NCBI GenBank assembly: GCA_902702965.1
Contig: CACRXP010000002.1
Span: forward strand, 690,872 to 754,871
DNA from: Spirometra erinaceieuropaei
Lineage: Eukaryota > Platyhelminthes > Cestoda > Diphyllobothriidea > Diphyllobothriidae
Length of the DNA stretch: 64,000 nt
Reading direction: 5' to 3'
The notes under the pieces were generated by a model that was not told the DNA's origin, did no database searches, and worked only from the letters and a program-made list of their open reading frames with translations. Made by a program: the position numbers and the translations under genes. Numbering within the stretch: position 1 is the stretch's first letter; the number at the start of each line of letters is the position of its first letter. This document shows positions 1-12,149 of this stretch, piece after piece.

Positions 1-961
1 GGACTTCGCGACTTGCCCAGCGCTGCTATAGCAGTCAATTTGTGACGCAAAACTCCCCGGCTCGTGTGGCCCTTTGTCAAGAAAATGACAAAGGATGGCC
101 GAGAGACTACTAGACATGAGCAATTCTCTCACTAGTTCGAAGTTGCAAAATAACTCCCTCCAACAGCACTTTCGTTCGGCCTGCTTATTAAAACGCCCTC
201 AAATTTCAAAGTTCCCAACTTACCTGGCCTTCGTTCTGAAGGCATGACGATTTTCTACGGCATGCATGTCAGCTAATGCTCCTCGATCCAGTTGCACCAG
301 AGTGCTCCCTATCCTCGGGAATCGGTTTGTTATAACCAGTTCCAAGTTGAAATTTTACTGGTCGAAACTGCGACAAAAGAGACCGCTTTGCGCAGAGGAC
401 ATTTTGTAAACGACGGAACTGAGACATGTAGCATAAAGAATAAGATGACGGACTGAGGAGAGGTAGCCGTTCCCCTGATCCTCGACTGGGAATTTTTTAA
501 CATCTTTCTGACAGCATGGATAGACGGTAACGTAGCATGGTCTTTCGATGTTGAACGCGCTGCAAAGGCTTGGCCCGTGTCGTAGTTGTCAGTTGGACTG
601 GCGTTTCTTGGTGCGGCACAGGGGCTTGGCGTCACACGATTCCTTCCTGCCCCCCACCTTCCCCCCGCCTCCACCTCCTCCCTCCAGGGCGTAAACGGAC
701 TAGCGGCCTTGTAGGCAGTCGTCAAGGTCGCGGTAAATAAGGCACATATGTACGCACTGACAGGCAGCGTTGCCTCTGCCTGTGAGGCCTCAGCCAACCA
801 GTGCATGAAGCGGGCGGCCGCTTTGCTCAGCTCTCCACTACGCCGACGCGACGACTGATCTGTTTGGCGATTGGTCCACATTATGTGCAAGTCGAGTCAC
901 TTGTGTGAATTCGTCTTTATAATCAGGCGCTAATAGTGGCCTCGCGGTCTGAGTGACAATC
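1..961. other. 5' flank of the severin gene, no gene recognised
   Basis: No coding region is supported here. A 186-codon open frame on the minus strand (330-890) has low-complexity, proline- and alanine-rich composition and no recognisable domain, so it is not called. The promoter and 5' UTR of the downstream severin gene should lie here. An A/T-rich stretch near 917-923 sits about 40 bases before the start codon, but it is too weak to call a TATA box. Confidence 0.5.
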
Positions 962-3900
962 ATGGCTGGTCTGGTGAAAGGGAAGGACTACGACTGGAAG
1001 GACTCCAACCTGGCTCTCTTCGGCTCTGACGAGGAAAAGAGTGTCAAGAGTAAGTACTGTATAGTTTACGGGGGCCTTTCACACTTGCTCCGTGTCAGCT
1101 GCTTGTCGACTTTGCTTATTGTCTTTTTCCTCCTCTACACTTGTACTTTTAGCTGGTGCCGTGTAGTGAAGGTCTCAGGTTATTAGTGTCCCCGAGACGT
1201 AATTGGGACTCGGTGTCCTAAAAACGGGGGGGGGGGATTCCTGTGTCTAGACCATAGTCTATAGCTTCCAATGAACCACCGTGCATTGCTTCACCAAAAA
1301 GAAGCCTGGCCAAGGAGACCGTTAGGATAGATGAGGGATTCAAGCTCAACTCCCCACCTCAGTATTGATTTTCAGAGTCGTAGATCTAGATAATGCAGCT
1401 TCTGAGAAAGCGGGTAGGTACGTGGCATTGTTTACGGTGTCGAAGATTTGCACCGGAAGGTGCTTTAATGTTAGGATTCATTTTTGGCGATAAGGTCTTT
1501 GCACAGACAACCGGTCACTCCTTTTCGCCTGTATCCGTGGCCGAAAACAGGGGGTTTTTTGTGTGCGCCCTTGGCCGGAACCTCCAGACCCAGAAAAGAC
1601 GCACCGACGCCTCGGCAGGCATCAGCACAAGAATGACCCGTAAATTGCGGGGTTCTGGTCTCCACATAAAGCTCTTCGTTGTATTCTCTACGGCCGCAGG
1701 CTCTCGGCTGCATTACAAATTTCCCTTGTTTTCCTTTAGAGGAGTCTGCAGTTAAAGAAAAGGCCTGGGACCGCGTTGGAAAGGCCAAGGAACCTTTTCT
1801 CTTCGTATGGCGTGTCAAGGTATGACTGCTTGTTCTCTTTGCCTCCAAGTGATTTGTGACGTATCGGTTTTTATGCGCACACATTTTCGCCTTCAAAGTA
1901 ACGCTTTACACACGATGTGTATTGGGCTTTGACAATTAGATGTGCACCTGGCTCTAGCATAGGGCGACGTAGGCAGTCAGGCGCAGTATTTGGAATGTTG
2001 GTCTTTCAGGAGCTGGCCATGCAAACTACTAACCTTTTATTTCACTGATTCTAAAAAATAATGGGAAAATGTATACTTCTTTCACAGCAATTTCAACTCG
2101 AAGAGGTGAAAGATGAGGACGTCGGAACTTTCTACAATGGTGACTCATATGTCGTCTGCAAGGGGAGCAAGTTGCCCGACCAGGAGAAGCTGCTCTACGA
2201 CATCCACTTCTGGATCGGAAAGCACAGTACGCAGGTAAGGTCTCCGAGGTCCGGCTTAGCACCGTCACTTCGACATTACTGATACCAGCCCACGCACTAT
2301 TATTACTACTTTTTTTAGGATGAGTACGGCACTGCAGCCTACAAGACCGTGGAACTGGACACCTATCTCGACGACGCTGGTATCCAACATCGTGAAGTCG
2401 AGGGCTATGAGTCTGACCGGTTCAAGAGCTACTTCCAAAAATTGGTGTAAGATTTGCTTTTGCTCCCACCGTAAAACCTGGGATCGACTCCTTTTTAAAC
2501 TCCCTCCCCCTCGTGAACATGGAATCTCTCCAGGCCCCTCGGCGGGAACTCACAGACGCGCCCAATATTTTAGCTAGCGTGACCCTAAGTCTCCTCCTCC
2601 TCCTCCTCCTCCTCCTCCTCCTCCTCCTCCACCCGCCTCCAAGATATCTCTAATGGTAGTCAGTCCGCGCCGTTTTGACGTACGTCCTTGTAGACGCACC
2701 TCATGCCATCACTCTGCTTCTCCACTGCCTTCTCCCCTTTGGACGCTAAGCTAGGACCGAGAAACGACGTTTGTGCCCATGACACTTGCACACATCACCC
2801 ATAGGACAGGACCACGCCTCTTCCGTCCCGAAAAAACCATTATACAGCTAGAAAAGTTTACATAAGGATAATCTGACACTTATTGTATGTAGGATTTCTC
2901 TGTTGCTGCATATTACTATATGTGGTCTTTTAACTCTCTCCGCCTCGGTGTCTCATAATCATAGTCGTATTGACGATATGACCAAAACGGATTATGTTTC
3001 AGCCCGTAATAATTGCTTCCTATAGGCCTTAGGGATCACGTAAGTTATCTACTTCCTTCGTTTTACGATCATTGTAATCCGGGTGCTTTCGGTTAGGTTA
3101 AGGCCTGACGAATAAGCCGACCGTTGGAGAGGACTTATATTATGCATAACCTTGGAACGATCCACCGAGAACTGACGAAGAGATCCTGCATTATCGTCCT
3201 GTTAGTGCCAATGGCACACAACAAGCGATTTTAGAAACAGATGTGGTTCTAGAATGTTACAATATTCTCCACCAGTTACGTTCCTCTGTAGGATAATTAA
3301 AGCACTCCTCAATTATCCTGATGGCGTCCCATACATGAACGGAGTCAGCCCTACCCTGGACAACGGAATGGGGAAGTTGGATCATGGATGACTTTCTGTC
3401 TATCCTTCGAACGCCAAGTCCCTCGTCCCGGTGTCGCATTGTGAACGTTCATTCGTCAGTTCGTATAATTTGAGTCCACACAGGGCCCTGCCACAAGCAT
3501 CGTCTCATGCCTCTCACTCCATCTCTTTGTCGTATCCTGGGTTTTTCAGATGCTGAACATGAGTAAGGCGTCCTGATTGCGTGATATGTTTATTCCAACG
3601 ACGTTACCGTGGGCGCAACGATGTTGGAAAACTATGCGGTTTCTGCGGTTTAGGTCCTGAGGCAGACAAATTTTCCCTCACAGTCCCGATGACCGAGCTG
3701 TCTTCTGTAGATTTTTTTGTGTTCCCACATCCCGAAGCCTGCGTATAATCCCCGGTTTCCTCCTATCGCTTTATCCACATTCGAGCAGTCTCTTTGTCCA
3801 CCGACATCTCTTTTCTAGTTCAACGACTACATTTCAGCGCAGCACACACCCCTGACCTGACAGAACTGTCTCTTCTTGGTTCTGTCCGACAACGTTCTAA

Positions 3901-6900
3901 CTGAGCTACTGAAGGCAACTCACATGTTGTGGGAATGATACTGCTATCAAGCCAGTTGTCCCACGCACGACTAATATGGCTGCCTCACAGACATATTTGA
4001 TCGGCCGGCGGACGTGGTGAGCTTGCCGTGTAAATCCGCTTGCTCAGTGGTCTTTCGGCTAGGCTTGTCTTTTTTCGACCCTCCGCAGTGTGGGTTGTGT
4101 GTATGCAGGGGATGTTCTGCCAATAGAAGCGAAGAGACGAGTCCCAGGAAATAGTCTTGAAGAAGGAGACGCGATCACCGGGACACGCTGGCTCGTGTCT
4201 CCTGCTTCAAGACTACTTCATGGGACTACTATAAGACCACTTCCTTCTCTTCGCTTCTATTGGCAATGTATTTGGGCGCGATGCGCTCCGATCGGCGCGG
4301 CGATAGGGAACCTTCGCCGTTCAGAAGGCCTCCACGTATTCGCAGACTCAGTTTCTGCACAGGTGTCTCGACAATAATGTGTTACCGAAAGGTGTTTCAT
4401 GCATGCCCCCGGTCAACACGGATTTGGCGAAACGGGGAGTATTTCAACACGGCAGAAGGATGATCCGAGTGCTCCTCCAAGATTGCCACGCGAGACTTCG
4501 CAAGTACCGTCAAAGGATTGACCAAGAAAAGACCAGATGCTGTGAGTTAATGGGCGAGATCGGTACAAACCTGGTCCTGCAGAGGGTGACTGAACAAGCC
4601 CGCGAACAGAGAGTGATACGTGATGCAGCACTAGAGAACAGATTCCGAAAGCTGCCCAATCCAACGTCGCCCAGAAACGACAAACTTGTGCACAACCTGT
4701 CGTCAAAGGAGCTGACGAACGATCAGATGCAGTTTTTACGGCATGATTGTCCCAACGATCGTGTCTTCTTCTTCAGGGGGAATGTTCTTTTGGCTCTAAG
4801 TCTACTTCCGTCAAGCTTGCTACTTTTTTCCTTGCTCAAGCCTCTCCACTTTATCCCCTTCCCCTCTGTCCTCTCGTCAGGATCCTCAAGGGTGGCTATC
4901 AATCCGGCTTCCGTCACGTGAAACCTGAGGAGTACCGCCCGCGTCTGCTGCGTTTCTGCAAGGAGGGCAAGGTCACCTACATGCGACAGGTGGAGTTCAC
5001 CAAGAGCGCCGTTGATTCTGGCGACGTCTTCATCCTTGATCTGGGCGCAAAGGCCTACCAGTTCAATGGCTCTAAGTGCAGCGCCTTCGAGAAGAATTCT
5101 GTGAGTGTGCAATAGGTCAAGACCATAACTCATTGTATCGCAGGGCGCTTTCATTGTCGTATTAAAGAAATCGCTCCAGAACCACAATCGTAACCGTGAC
5201 CCCGTTTCTAGCCATAAGCATGCGTATACATCTGTTGGCTGAATAATCTTGCTGCCCAAGAACTTCTCCCTGTTACAGTTGGCTACTCTGAGGCAGTGAT
5301 CTCAACTTGTTTGTCTTTGGACCTTTATTTATGAATAAAAATTTGCTCGCGCTATGAGCGAGAAATAGAAGTGAGGAATCAATTCGTATCAGTGCTGTAT
5401 TTGTAACAGAAAAACTGCCTTTTCTATATGTTCATGAGACATGCTGAAATTATCAACAAACTGCAATACAATACTTTGCTGAAAATGTATAATTAAAGCA
5501 CTTTCTTATCTTTTAATGTAATCGCTGCAAGAAGAGTCATGTACTTCTTGTGTTGTCTTATACATATCGCGCAGTAGATTAAAATAATGCAATGACCCTC
5601 ACAGGTAATTTTGACGTATGGCAGTCTCTCTAGACCATTGGTTGTCTTGGAATCTTCATATCACCATTTTCGAACCATTTCTCTAGGGTATTTATTACCG
5701 GAGTAACTACATACTTGTGGGTCACTTACTCAAAAATACCTATGATTTGTTTGACCGCCACTGGGTGTCCGATGTGTCATTGACCGTCGCGGCAATTCAA
5801 ATCTTCCTCGAGTGAAGAAATCCTAGTAACTTCACATCAACACGAACCCACGCATGAATGAAAGGTCATATAGCGTGTCCGTAGATACATATCTTAGCTA
5901 CAGTCTTTTCAGCACGATATTTTCCAGGGTTAGAAATTCTGTTCGGGAACAGGTATGTATACGCACCTCCTTCCCCTGAACTGTGACGCAAGGTCGTTTG
6001 CATTATGGGACGGGTCTTCAATGCCAATGGCTACCAGCGCAACTTCGTCAACCGGTGCATATGCAAAAGGCACGAAAGGCCTAACCGCACGGACACCAAA
6101 TTTTGGCGAGCGCTTCCATATGGTAAGAACGTTTCGGAGGCTGTCGGCCGCCCACTCGCACCACTTGGAGTTGGAGTTGCACACAGACCCGAGGAAACCA
6201 TTAGGCGTCAGTTAATGAAACCGAAAGACCCACTGCCACGACAAGAAACGTCTGGAGTCGTTTATCGGACCTGGTGCAGTTGCGGACAAAGCAACTACGT
6301 CGGAGAAACCGGAAGACAGCTCCGAACGCGAATGGTCGAACACGCTGCAGCGGTGTCGAGAAATGACGCTGACTCTCAAGTTGCGGCTCATGCGACGAGA
6401 TTCGGCCACACATTCAAATTTCACGAGGCCGAAATTGTCACAAGAGGTGACAACCTCGTGAGCCGGGAGCTGCTTGAGTCATGGTTTACTGGCCCCAGTC
6501 AATTAACAAGTGCAATGATCTTCCCATCCCATACTCGGTGCTGAGACTTCGCCTAGGCGGAGTAATTAGCCACGCGGGGAGCGCACAGGTGAACACTTCC
6601 CAACACCAGGGTCAGCGCGTCAGATGGTCGAGCAATCAGCACACCAACATCCAACGAACGTGATGAAATTGCAGCAATTAACGATGCGAATGTCGGCCAT
6701 CACACCACGTGCAGCGATCCCTGATGAAGGGGGGGAGCCGTGAACACTCATAGGTATGCGGTAGCGTGGCGATTGCATCCCATAAATACTGCAGCCCCTT
6801 GTGCATGAACCACCCGTATCTGCTTTGTCTCTGATGATGAGTCCGAACAGGAATCCGAAACGTCAGGCTAATGAAGCTCTTGTCCCAGCGATCGTGTCTC

Positions 6901-9098
6901 CTTCTTCATTATGGGGTCTGTAATAATAAGGGCAAAAAGTGTTTTTAACTACATAGAAATGATAGTCCTAATTGTGCTGCTTGCTTGTTCTAATGCACTG
7001 AAGAAGGCACTTTGTAGAAAGATGGTCTCGAAGTACACAAATCTGATACCTACCAGGATTTCACCCAACGACTAGAGCGTTGGCTGTACTCAAACCTCGT
7101 CCTCGTCATCGTGGGTTCGAGGCCAACCGAGGCCGCCAAGTTTTTCACAACTGCATTAAATAAATTGTCCAAACCTGCCAAAAACAGATATTCACATAGT
7201 GTGCTTTTGTCGTGCCCACTTGGTTGATATTGCAGACAATTTCGATGTCTGTGATATAATGACATTCAGAGAATCCGTCTGTAACCAAGACAATTATTAC
7301 TTCTTTTTAGGCAGCTGCCTTTTTGCAAGATCTGGAATCTAGCCGCAATGGGCGTTGTGTCACTGAGGTCTTGGAGGAGAAATCCATTGACAAGGACGTG
7401 AGTCCCCACCCCACCTCTGTCAAGTTTCCCATATTACTCCATAAAACTACCTATTTATCCGTTGTAACCGTTCGTCCCCTTCTTCCTCTTCGTTACAGCA
7501 TGAGTTCTGGAAAAGCCTCCCCGATAAACCACTTAAACCTGCAGCCGAGAAGGTCGATGTAGTTAAGGCACTTTATAAGTGAGTCCTCTCAACTATTATT
7601 CCTACTATCGTTACCAAATAAGGCTGCCTTTCTTCCTATTTTCTCAGCATACTTTTTCCCTTTAAATGGAATATTTCCCCAAGTCAGAGCCTCCCGGTGA
7701 CGCAAACCCTCGCCTACTCCTTCTTTTCTCTGTCTCTTCCCCCCTGCAGGGTCTCCGATGCCTCTGGAAAGATTGAGATTTCCGTGGTTTGTCAGGGCAG
7801 TGCCCCGAAGAGCTCTATCAAGCCGGATGATGTATACATGATTCAGGACAAGAGTGGTCTCTTTGTTTACATCGGCAAGGACTGTTCCCACGCCGAGAAG
7901 AGGAACGCTTTCAGCGTTGCCCACGTAAGTCATCCATTTCTGCTACCTTGGCAGTTCGTAGGCGCAGCTGCTCACGTGATCGCGCATGATGACCGACTGC
8001 TTTACAGCGGGTCTGGGTTGCGTCCGTCGTCCTTGGTGTCAGTAGCTGGACACATTTTACGTCCTCATTGTCTGCTTTGAGGTTAAGCCATTATATTGTC
8101 TTTGGAGGGTTCGGAAAACTCTCAAAAATATCTGCACCTTATCCCTATCATGCTGGAAAGGGCTGTCTCGAGATTTGTTCTGCCAGGCCCCCGATTTTTG
8201 GTGTGAACGCCCGACAGTTCAACCGTCGTGCCCGACGATGTCCACCGCGTGCTTCACGGCAAGGTGGAGCTGACACGGCGACTTGCGCGTGAATTAGTTT
8301 ACATTGAGTGTAGACTTGCGCAGCATCTACCGCACTCTCTTCTCCTCCCCCACCTGGGCCCGGTGTCGAGACAGAGTCAAGAAGACTGGAGGTGGGGGAG
8401 GAGGGAGAGGGTGGATGGCGCGGCCTAACCCGCACCTTGGCGCTCCACTCCACAAAACTTGACCAGGATTTTAACCATCAACGACAGCACCACAACGGGT
8501 CAGAAGGACGAGGGAAATGGCCAACCATGCTCACGACCTGTATTCCCAGCGGGAGCACAGGCGCATCTACTGGCAGGGAACCAGGTGTCAGGGAAATACC
8601 AGCCCATTCCAGGCTGCGAGGGCCATGGTTTGCGGATACTGGCAAAGCACACGCTTTCAGATCTTTAAGCCCAGAAGGGTGACACGTCGCCCTACATTTG
8701 TCTGGTCCATCACCCTTCAAAGGCTGGGTAACCAAGCAGTCGTCGATTGATAACGTAGTGGAGGAGACGCCCCCACATTAGCAGGGCACTGGGCTTATGC
8801 CTCTCCTGCACAAACTCCCGCCTCCTCGTAAGGCCCTATTCGATCGTCCCTGGGGTTCGAGTTTCCAGACCTGAAGTAGTCCTATATATCCATTGCTATT
8901 TGAAGGGGTGAACAGGGGATTTTTCTCTAACCCCGACTTTCACTAATTGCCTAAGCTGGATCCCACGATTTATACTTACTTCGCCTTTTTACCTTCCACG
9001 GACAGAAATTCCTACAATCCAGCAAAAATCCCTTCCTACCAATCACTGTGGTCACCGAAGAGCAGGCTGCCTCTTTCCTCGCCGGCATCTGGGACTGA
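962..9098 (+). CDS. Severin-type gelsolin-family actin-severing protein, 9 exons, complete
   Basis: Exons 962-1049, 1740-1819, 2088-2234, 2319-2446, 4881-5100, 7311-7397, 7499-7578, 7750-7924 and 9006-9098, all with GT/AG borders and consistent phase, give 365 aa. That is the usual length of three-repeat severins rather than of six-repeat gelsolins. Repeat 1 is about residues 50-150, repeat 2 about 160-265 and repeat 3 about 275-360. The motif [10 protein letters not shown] after repeat 1 is the conserved actin/phosphoinositide-binding linker of the family. Family members cut and cap actin filaments in the cytoplasm under calcium control; flatworms have a similar actin filament-fragmenting protein. 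The start is the ATG at 962, with G at +4. An in-frame GTG at 953 is not a likely start. Introns 4, 5 and 8 have been invaded by Penelope-like elements, a SINE and an R5 repeat, but the coding sequence is undamaged. Confidence 0.95.
2590..2631. repeat. (CTC)n microsatellite in severin intron 4
   Basis: About 14 perfect CTC units lie within intron 4, roughly 145 bases after the donor site of exon 4. It resembles the CCT tract near 27253 and is probably ordinary slippage DNA. Confidence 0.95.
4119..4773 (+). mobile_element. Internally deleted Penelope-like element (copy a) in severin intron 4
   Basis: The left end (4119-4268) is an imperfect palindrome: CCAATAGAAGCGAAGAGA returns inverted as TCTCTTCGCTTCTATTGG at about 4248-4265. 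Next comes an open frame (4461-4745) with the N-terminal region of Penelope-like proteins, including [12 protein letters not shown] and a QMQFLRHD block. The frame then runs straight into TCCCAACGATCGTGTC (4749 onward), which matches the 3' terminus of copies b and c. The reverse transcriptase and endonuclease are therefore missing. Flanks CAGGGGATGTTCT (4106-4118) and CAGGGGGAATGTTCT (4774-4788) look like an imperfect target-site duplication. Assignment rests on recognition of the N-terminal block and on terminal identity with copy b, which carries GIY-YIG. Confidence 0.75.
6010..6906 (+). mobile_element. 5'-truncated Penelope-like element (copy b) with GIY-YIG domain
   Basis: This lies in severin intron 5. 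An open frame from about 6010 to 6500 encodes the end of the reverse-transcriptase region ([11 protein letters not shown]) followed by a GIY-YIG endonuclease. Visible motifs are [20 protein letters not shown] and RTRMVEH, then HATRFGHTF. This order, RT then C-terminal GIY-YIG, is diagnostic of Penelope-like elements. Near 6498 the frame shifts by one base and continues in another frame ([20 protein letters not shown]) to a stop near 6661, so the copy is dead. The 3' terminal repeat ends GTGTCTCCTTC at about 6904. CATTATGGG occurs at 6001-6009 and 6907-6915, which suggests a 9-bp target duplication around a 5'-truncated insertion. Confidence 0.85.
6831..6861 (+). ncRNA. Hammerhead-like ribozyme core in terminal repeat of Penelope-like copy b
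   Basis: CTGATGA (6831-6837) is followed by a short hairpin (TCC, loop GAACA, GGA) and then GAAAC (6857-6861). This is the order CUGANGA, stem II, GAAA of hammerhead ribozymes, which are known in the terminal repeats of Penelope-like elements. An unpaired U appears to sit between the core and stem II, and stems I and III were not resolved. It may be a degenerate or inactive copy, or chance. Confidence 0.35.
7060..7165 (+). repeat. tRNA-derived SINE fragment in severin intron 5
   Basis: A B-box-like GTGGGTTCGAGGCC at about 7110-7124 lies downstream of an A-box-like segment ending GACTAGAGCGTTGG. CCGAGGCCGCC and an AT-rich tail follow, and the same ending is seen in the copy at 55708-55800. 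The first half of the tRNA-like unit is degenerate. Confidence 0.6.
8208..8650 (+). repeat. Interspersed repeat family R5, copy 1 (severin intron 8)
   Basis: This copy contains GACGATGTCCACCGCGTGCT and AGTAGACTTGC-CATCTACCG-type blocks that recur at 11588, 12150, 30366 and 42903, always in plus orientation. It includes a GGTGGGGGAGGAGG-rich segment. On the minus strand an open frame (8148-8453) reads DAAQVY...[11 protein letters not shown]..., and related wording recurs in other copies. The class is unknown: it could be a SINE or a fragment of a larger element. Confidence 0.7.
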
Positions 9099-10904
9099 GC
9101 GATGCCTGGGGCCGTTTCAAGTGCACCTATGCGGGCCAATTTTTGCTTCTTCTCTCTCTCGTATTCTCTCTCTCACACAATTTCTGTCTCACTGCGACCA
9201 AGTTATTGATGCTATTCCATACCAATCAAATTGTCTTGCATTCACTTTTCGAAGCTTCAATATATTGCCTTACTCTTCTTACTGATTAATGTCCTCCACT
9301 TTAAAGGTATTTTCGAGCGGGCTGGTCACTGCTTGCTGGGGAGGGACTTGGAAATTCTTGTTCGCACTTCCAGCCAGAGGCGTCTTTGTGGGATATCTAG
9401 GGCGATTTTCTACGAGTGTCGTGCATTCTATATACTGACCGATGGCTAAACGATTTACTGATGGACAGGGAGGGGGGGACGGGGATCCTCGCTCATGGCT
9501 GCTCAGGCAGCTGTACAGGAAGACATCGGATTGGAACACACCTCCATCGGTCTGGAGGAACCAGAAGACCGAGCCTTCAAACATGGCACTGAGCTCATTC
9601 TTTGTCGAGTGCCTTCAGGGACATTAACAGCAAGGGGGAAGTGGTGCTTACTGACCTGACGCGACTTCAGGATAATTGAGTGCGTTCTGTATTTTGTCCC
9701 AGCGCTCAGGCGGTCGTACAGCAATGGGCACTCGATAGTCGAAAGATCTACAATAGCAGGAGGGAAGACTGTGTCATGGACAGTAAATCACTCATCATTC
9801 TTAAGCCGTCTGTGAGCTCCTGGGCTGGTCTTCAGAGCAAAACTGAGCGAACCGACGCACAGACTCGCTACACACTTTCTGGCATATCAGACATCTTCAC
9901 TTCCGGCTGATGAACCTTTCCCGCCTCGGCTAAAACAGATCAGATAGCCAACTTGTCTGGTCAAACTAAAATGTTTCTGGAAGGAACTCGTGTCCATGCT
10001 TGAACCATAGGCGAATGGAGGGCCGGTCGCGGACCCCCGCAGCCTGTTTTCCATGTTGCAAGTTTTTATATGATGCGAGGATTCCGATGCCTTGAGTAAC
10101 ATTCGCTGATCCAAATTTGCTCTGAAGCCCTATTTGCTGATTCTATGGGGATATCTACGTAGCAAACTCGGTGGATCATCTTCGACTCAGATGTGAACTG
10201 TCTCTCGGTTGGTAGTCCCTTTGGTGGGGCGCGGTTATATACATTCCGCCCCGACTTGCGAATGACCTTGCGCTAACTTCCAGAACGGGGTGTCAGGAGA
10301 AGGAGACTTCGCGTTAGCATCAGGGTGGAACTTGGAACACAGAATAGGTACCCGTCCTGGAACTTAGCACAGGGCCACCTGTAGCACGAGATGGGTGCTT
10401 ATTCCCATGTCCAACCATCTTTTTCTTATCAAGCGCACAAAAGGAGCCAATTGGAAGGGCCGTCCGAGCTAATGCGTCATAGTCCTGTTTGAATGGCACG
10501 GAGGACGCCATATTTTCCCTTGCGAGTGGCTACTATGAGTTCTGCTGCACCCCACTCGCTTATTTTACGGCCAAGTAAATTCCCACACGGTAGCATACTG
10601 GCTTATAACAGTCGTTTTCCAATCGCTCGCTTTGTAGAAAATTTTCCATTGGATGTATCACGTGGTTTTTTTCCATTGGTCTTCGGTGTTTGTACCCGTC
10701 AGGGGCGTATCTGCTATAAACTATACATGATAAATCGCCTCTTTTACATATTTTACATAATATTACGTCCTCAAAATTTTGTCCTTGAAGTATGTAAGTA
10801 TTTAAAGTCAGTCAGTTTATTAAGGGAATGAGGCTTTCACCCTTGAGCTCCCTATTCATATCGATAAACAGAAATAGAATCATCAATTGCATCAGCAAGT
10901 GCGG
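9099..10904. other. 3' flank of severin, no gene recognised
   Basis: This must include the severin 3' UTR, but no clear AATAAA signal was found close to the stop at 9098. Open frames here are short and overlap on both strands without recognisable domains. A segment near 10335-10400 (TAGGTACCCGTCCTGGAACTT...) resembles 13490-13550, so part of it is repeat. Confidence 0.5.
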
Positions 10905-11130
10905 AAATTCAAAAGTTAGCGGTAAGTGTGGGCCAGGCGCAAACTGCCGCCGCTAAAACAATCGTGATTATATGTACAGTAGGTCCTCAGCAAATGAGCA
11001 TCTAGTCTACACTTAAAGAATTCGACAGTTTCGGAAAGAACCACCTCATCAGGGAGTCCGTTCCATGCCCCAATGACCCTGTGAGGGAAGAATCTTAGTT
11101 TGTCGTTGTAGGCGTCTTGTGGACGTTACC
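10905..11130 (-). mobile_element. CR1-type LINE remnant, extreme C-terminus of ORF2
   Basis: Read on the minus strand, this gives RFFPHRVIGAWNGLPDEVV followed by EFFKCRLDAHL. It is the conserved ending of CR1/Jockey-like reverse-transcriptase ORFs (the 'R....WN.LP..VV....F...LD' block). No RT core is present, so this is a 5'-truncated dead copy. The frame ends in TAA near 10916. Confidence 0.75.
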
Positions 11131-11587
11131 CTACTACCGTCAGGGTTATTAATGCCGCTTGCCTTATGTAAGTTAGGGCATATTTACTACCGTTATCCGT
11201 GAGAACAAGGAGCCCAACTTACGGGACTTCCCCCATATTCTAACAATGGTACCTACCCCCATGTCCCAACCCTAAGGTCCCCCAGGAGATTGACGCAATG
11301 GCACCTGCGTTAGTATTCCTGTCTCCTACCGAATTATTTCCCAGATAAAGGAGAAGTCTCCGATTTCTCTAAAACCAAGCTGCTCCCCGCCCGGGGAACG
11401 TGTTATTGTCAATGAACAGAGTGCAGGAAGTTGATTTTGCGTGCGTCCCGTCCATAAAGTTTGATTGATTTTGGATGTCGGTCGAATGATACAGAACTTT
11501 TTCGGGCTTATTCTGTCTTCATTCAGCCATTCATAGCCCTGACCAACATATGGGACGGGAACATAAAACCTATGCTAGCATACTGAT

Positions 11588-11985
11588 GGTTCGACCGTCG
11601 AGTTCGAAGATGTCCACCGCGTGCTCCACAGCAGGGCGGAGCAGGGACGGTGACTTGTGCGTGAGTTCGTTTATAACGATAGTAGACTTGCACTGCATCT
11701 ACCGGAGGTGGGAGGAGGGAGCAGGTGGCTGGCACGGCCGGAGCCGCACCTAGGCGTGCCACCACACCCCCTGGTCCACACAGCAGATGACCAGGATTCT
11801 TCGCCAACAACAACAACACTCCAACAGGGGCCAGAGTGACGAGGATGATCGGGCAGCCATGCCTACCACTTGCGTACCTAGCGGGAGCGCAAGCGCATCC
11901 ACTGACAGGGAACCAGGTATCAGGGAACCGCCAGCGCCTAAGGGCCATGGTTCGCTGATACTGACATAGCACACGCTTACGGACC
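11588..11985 (+). repeat. R5 repeat, copy 2
   Basis: Shares GATGTCCACCGCGTGCTCCA, GTAGACTTGC and the CCAACA/GGGTCAG-type distal part with copy 1. The minus strand is open across it (11523-12017) and reads VDAVQVYYRYKRTHAQVTVP. It lies about 165 bases before copy 3 in the same orientation. Confidence 0.7.
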
Positions 11986-12149
11986 TTTTGTATGCTAGCA
12001 TGCAACCAGGATGGCACACAGACAGGGTCTAGTAAATGGGTCGTGAGCTGGGATGGAGCCCATCAGTATCCCACCACCTCTCATTATCCGTTGCTGCAGA
12101 TCGAGTACTTAATCAGGAATGGGCTCACGCTGATCCCTTGACTTAGCAG

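Noticed and set aside
330..890. 186-codon minus-strand open frame upstream of severin
   Set aside because: Low-complexity composition, no domain, no splice-supported extension, and it occupies the likely promoter of severin.
4379..4921. 180-codon open frame running across the severin exon 5 acceptor
   Set aside because: The frame is Penelope-like N-terminal sequence up to about 4745 and then passes by chance into intron and exon 5 in a different frame from severin.
5955..6215. 86-codon frame overlapping the GIY-YIG remnant in another frame
   Set aside because: Shadow of the Penelope-like coding frame; no features of its own.
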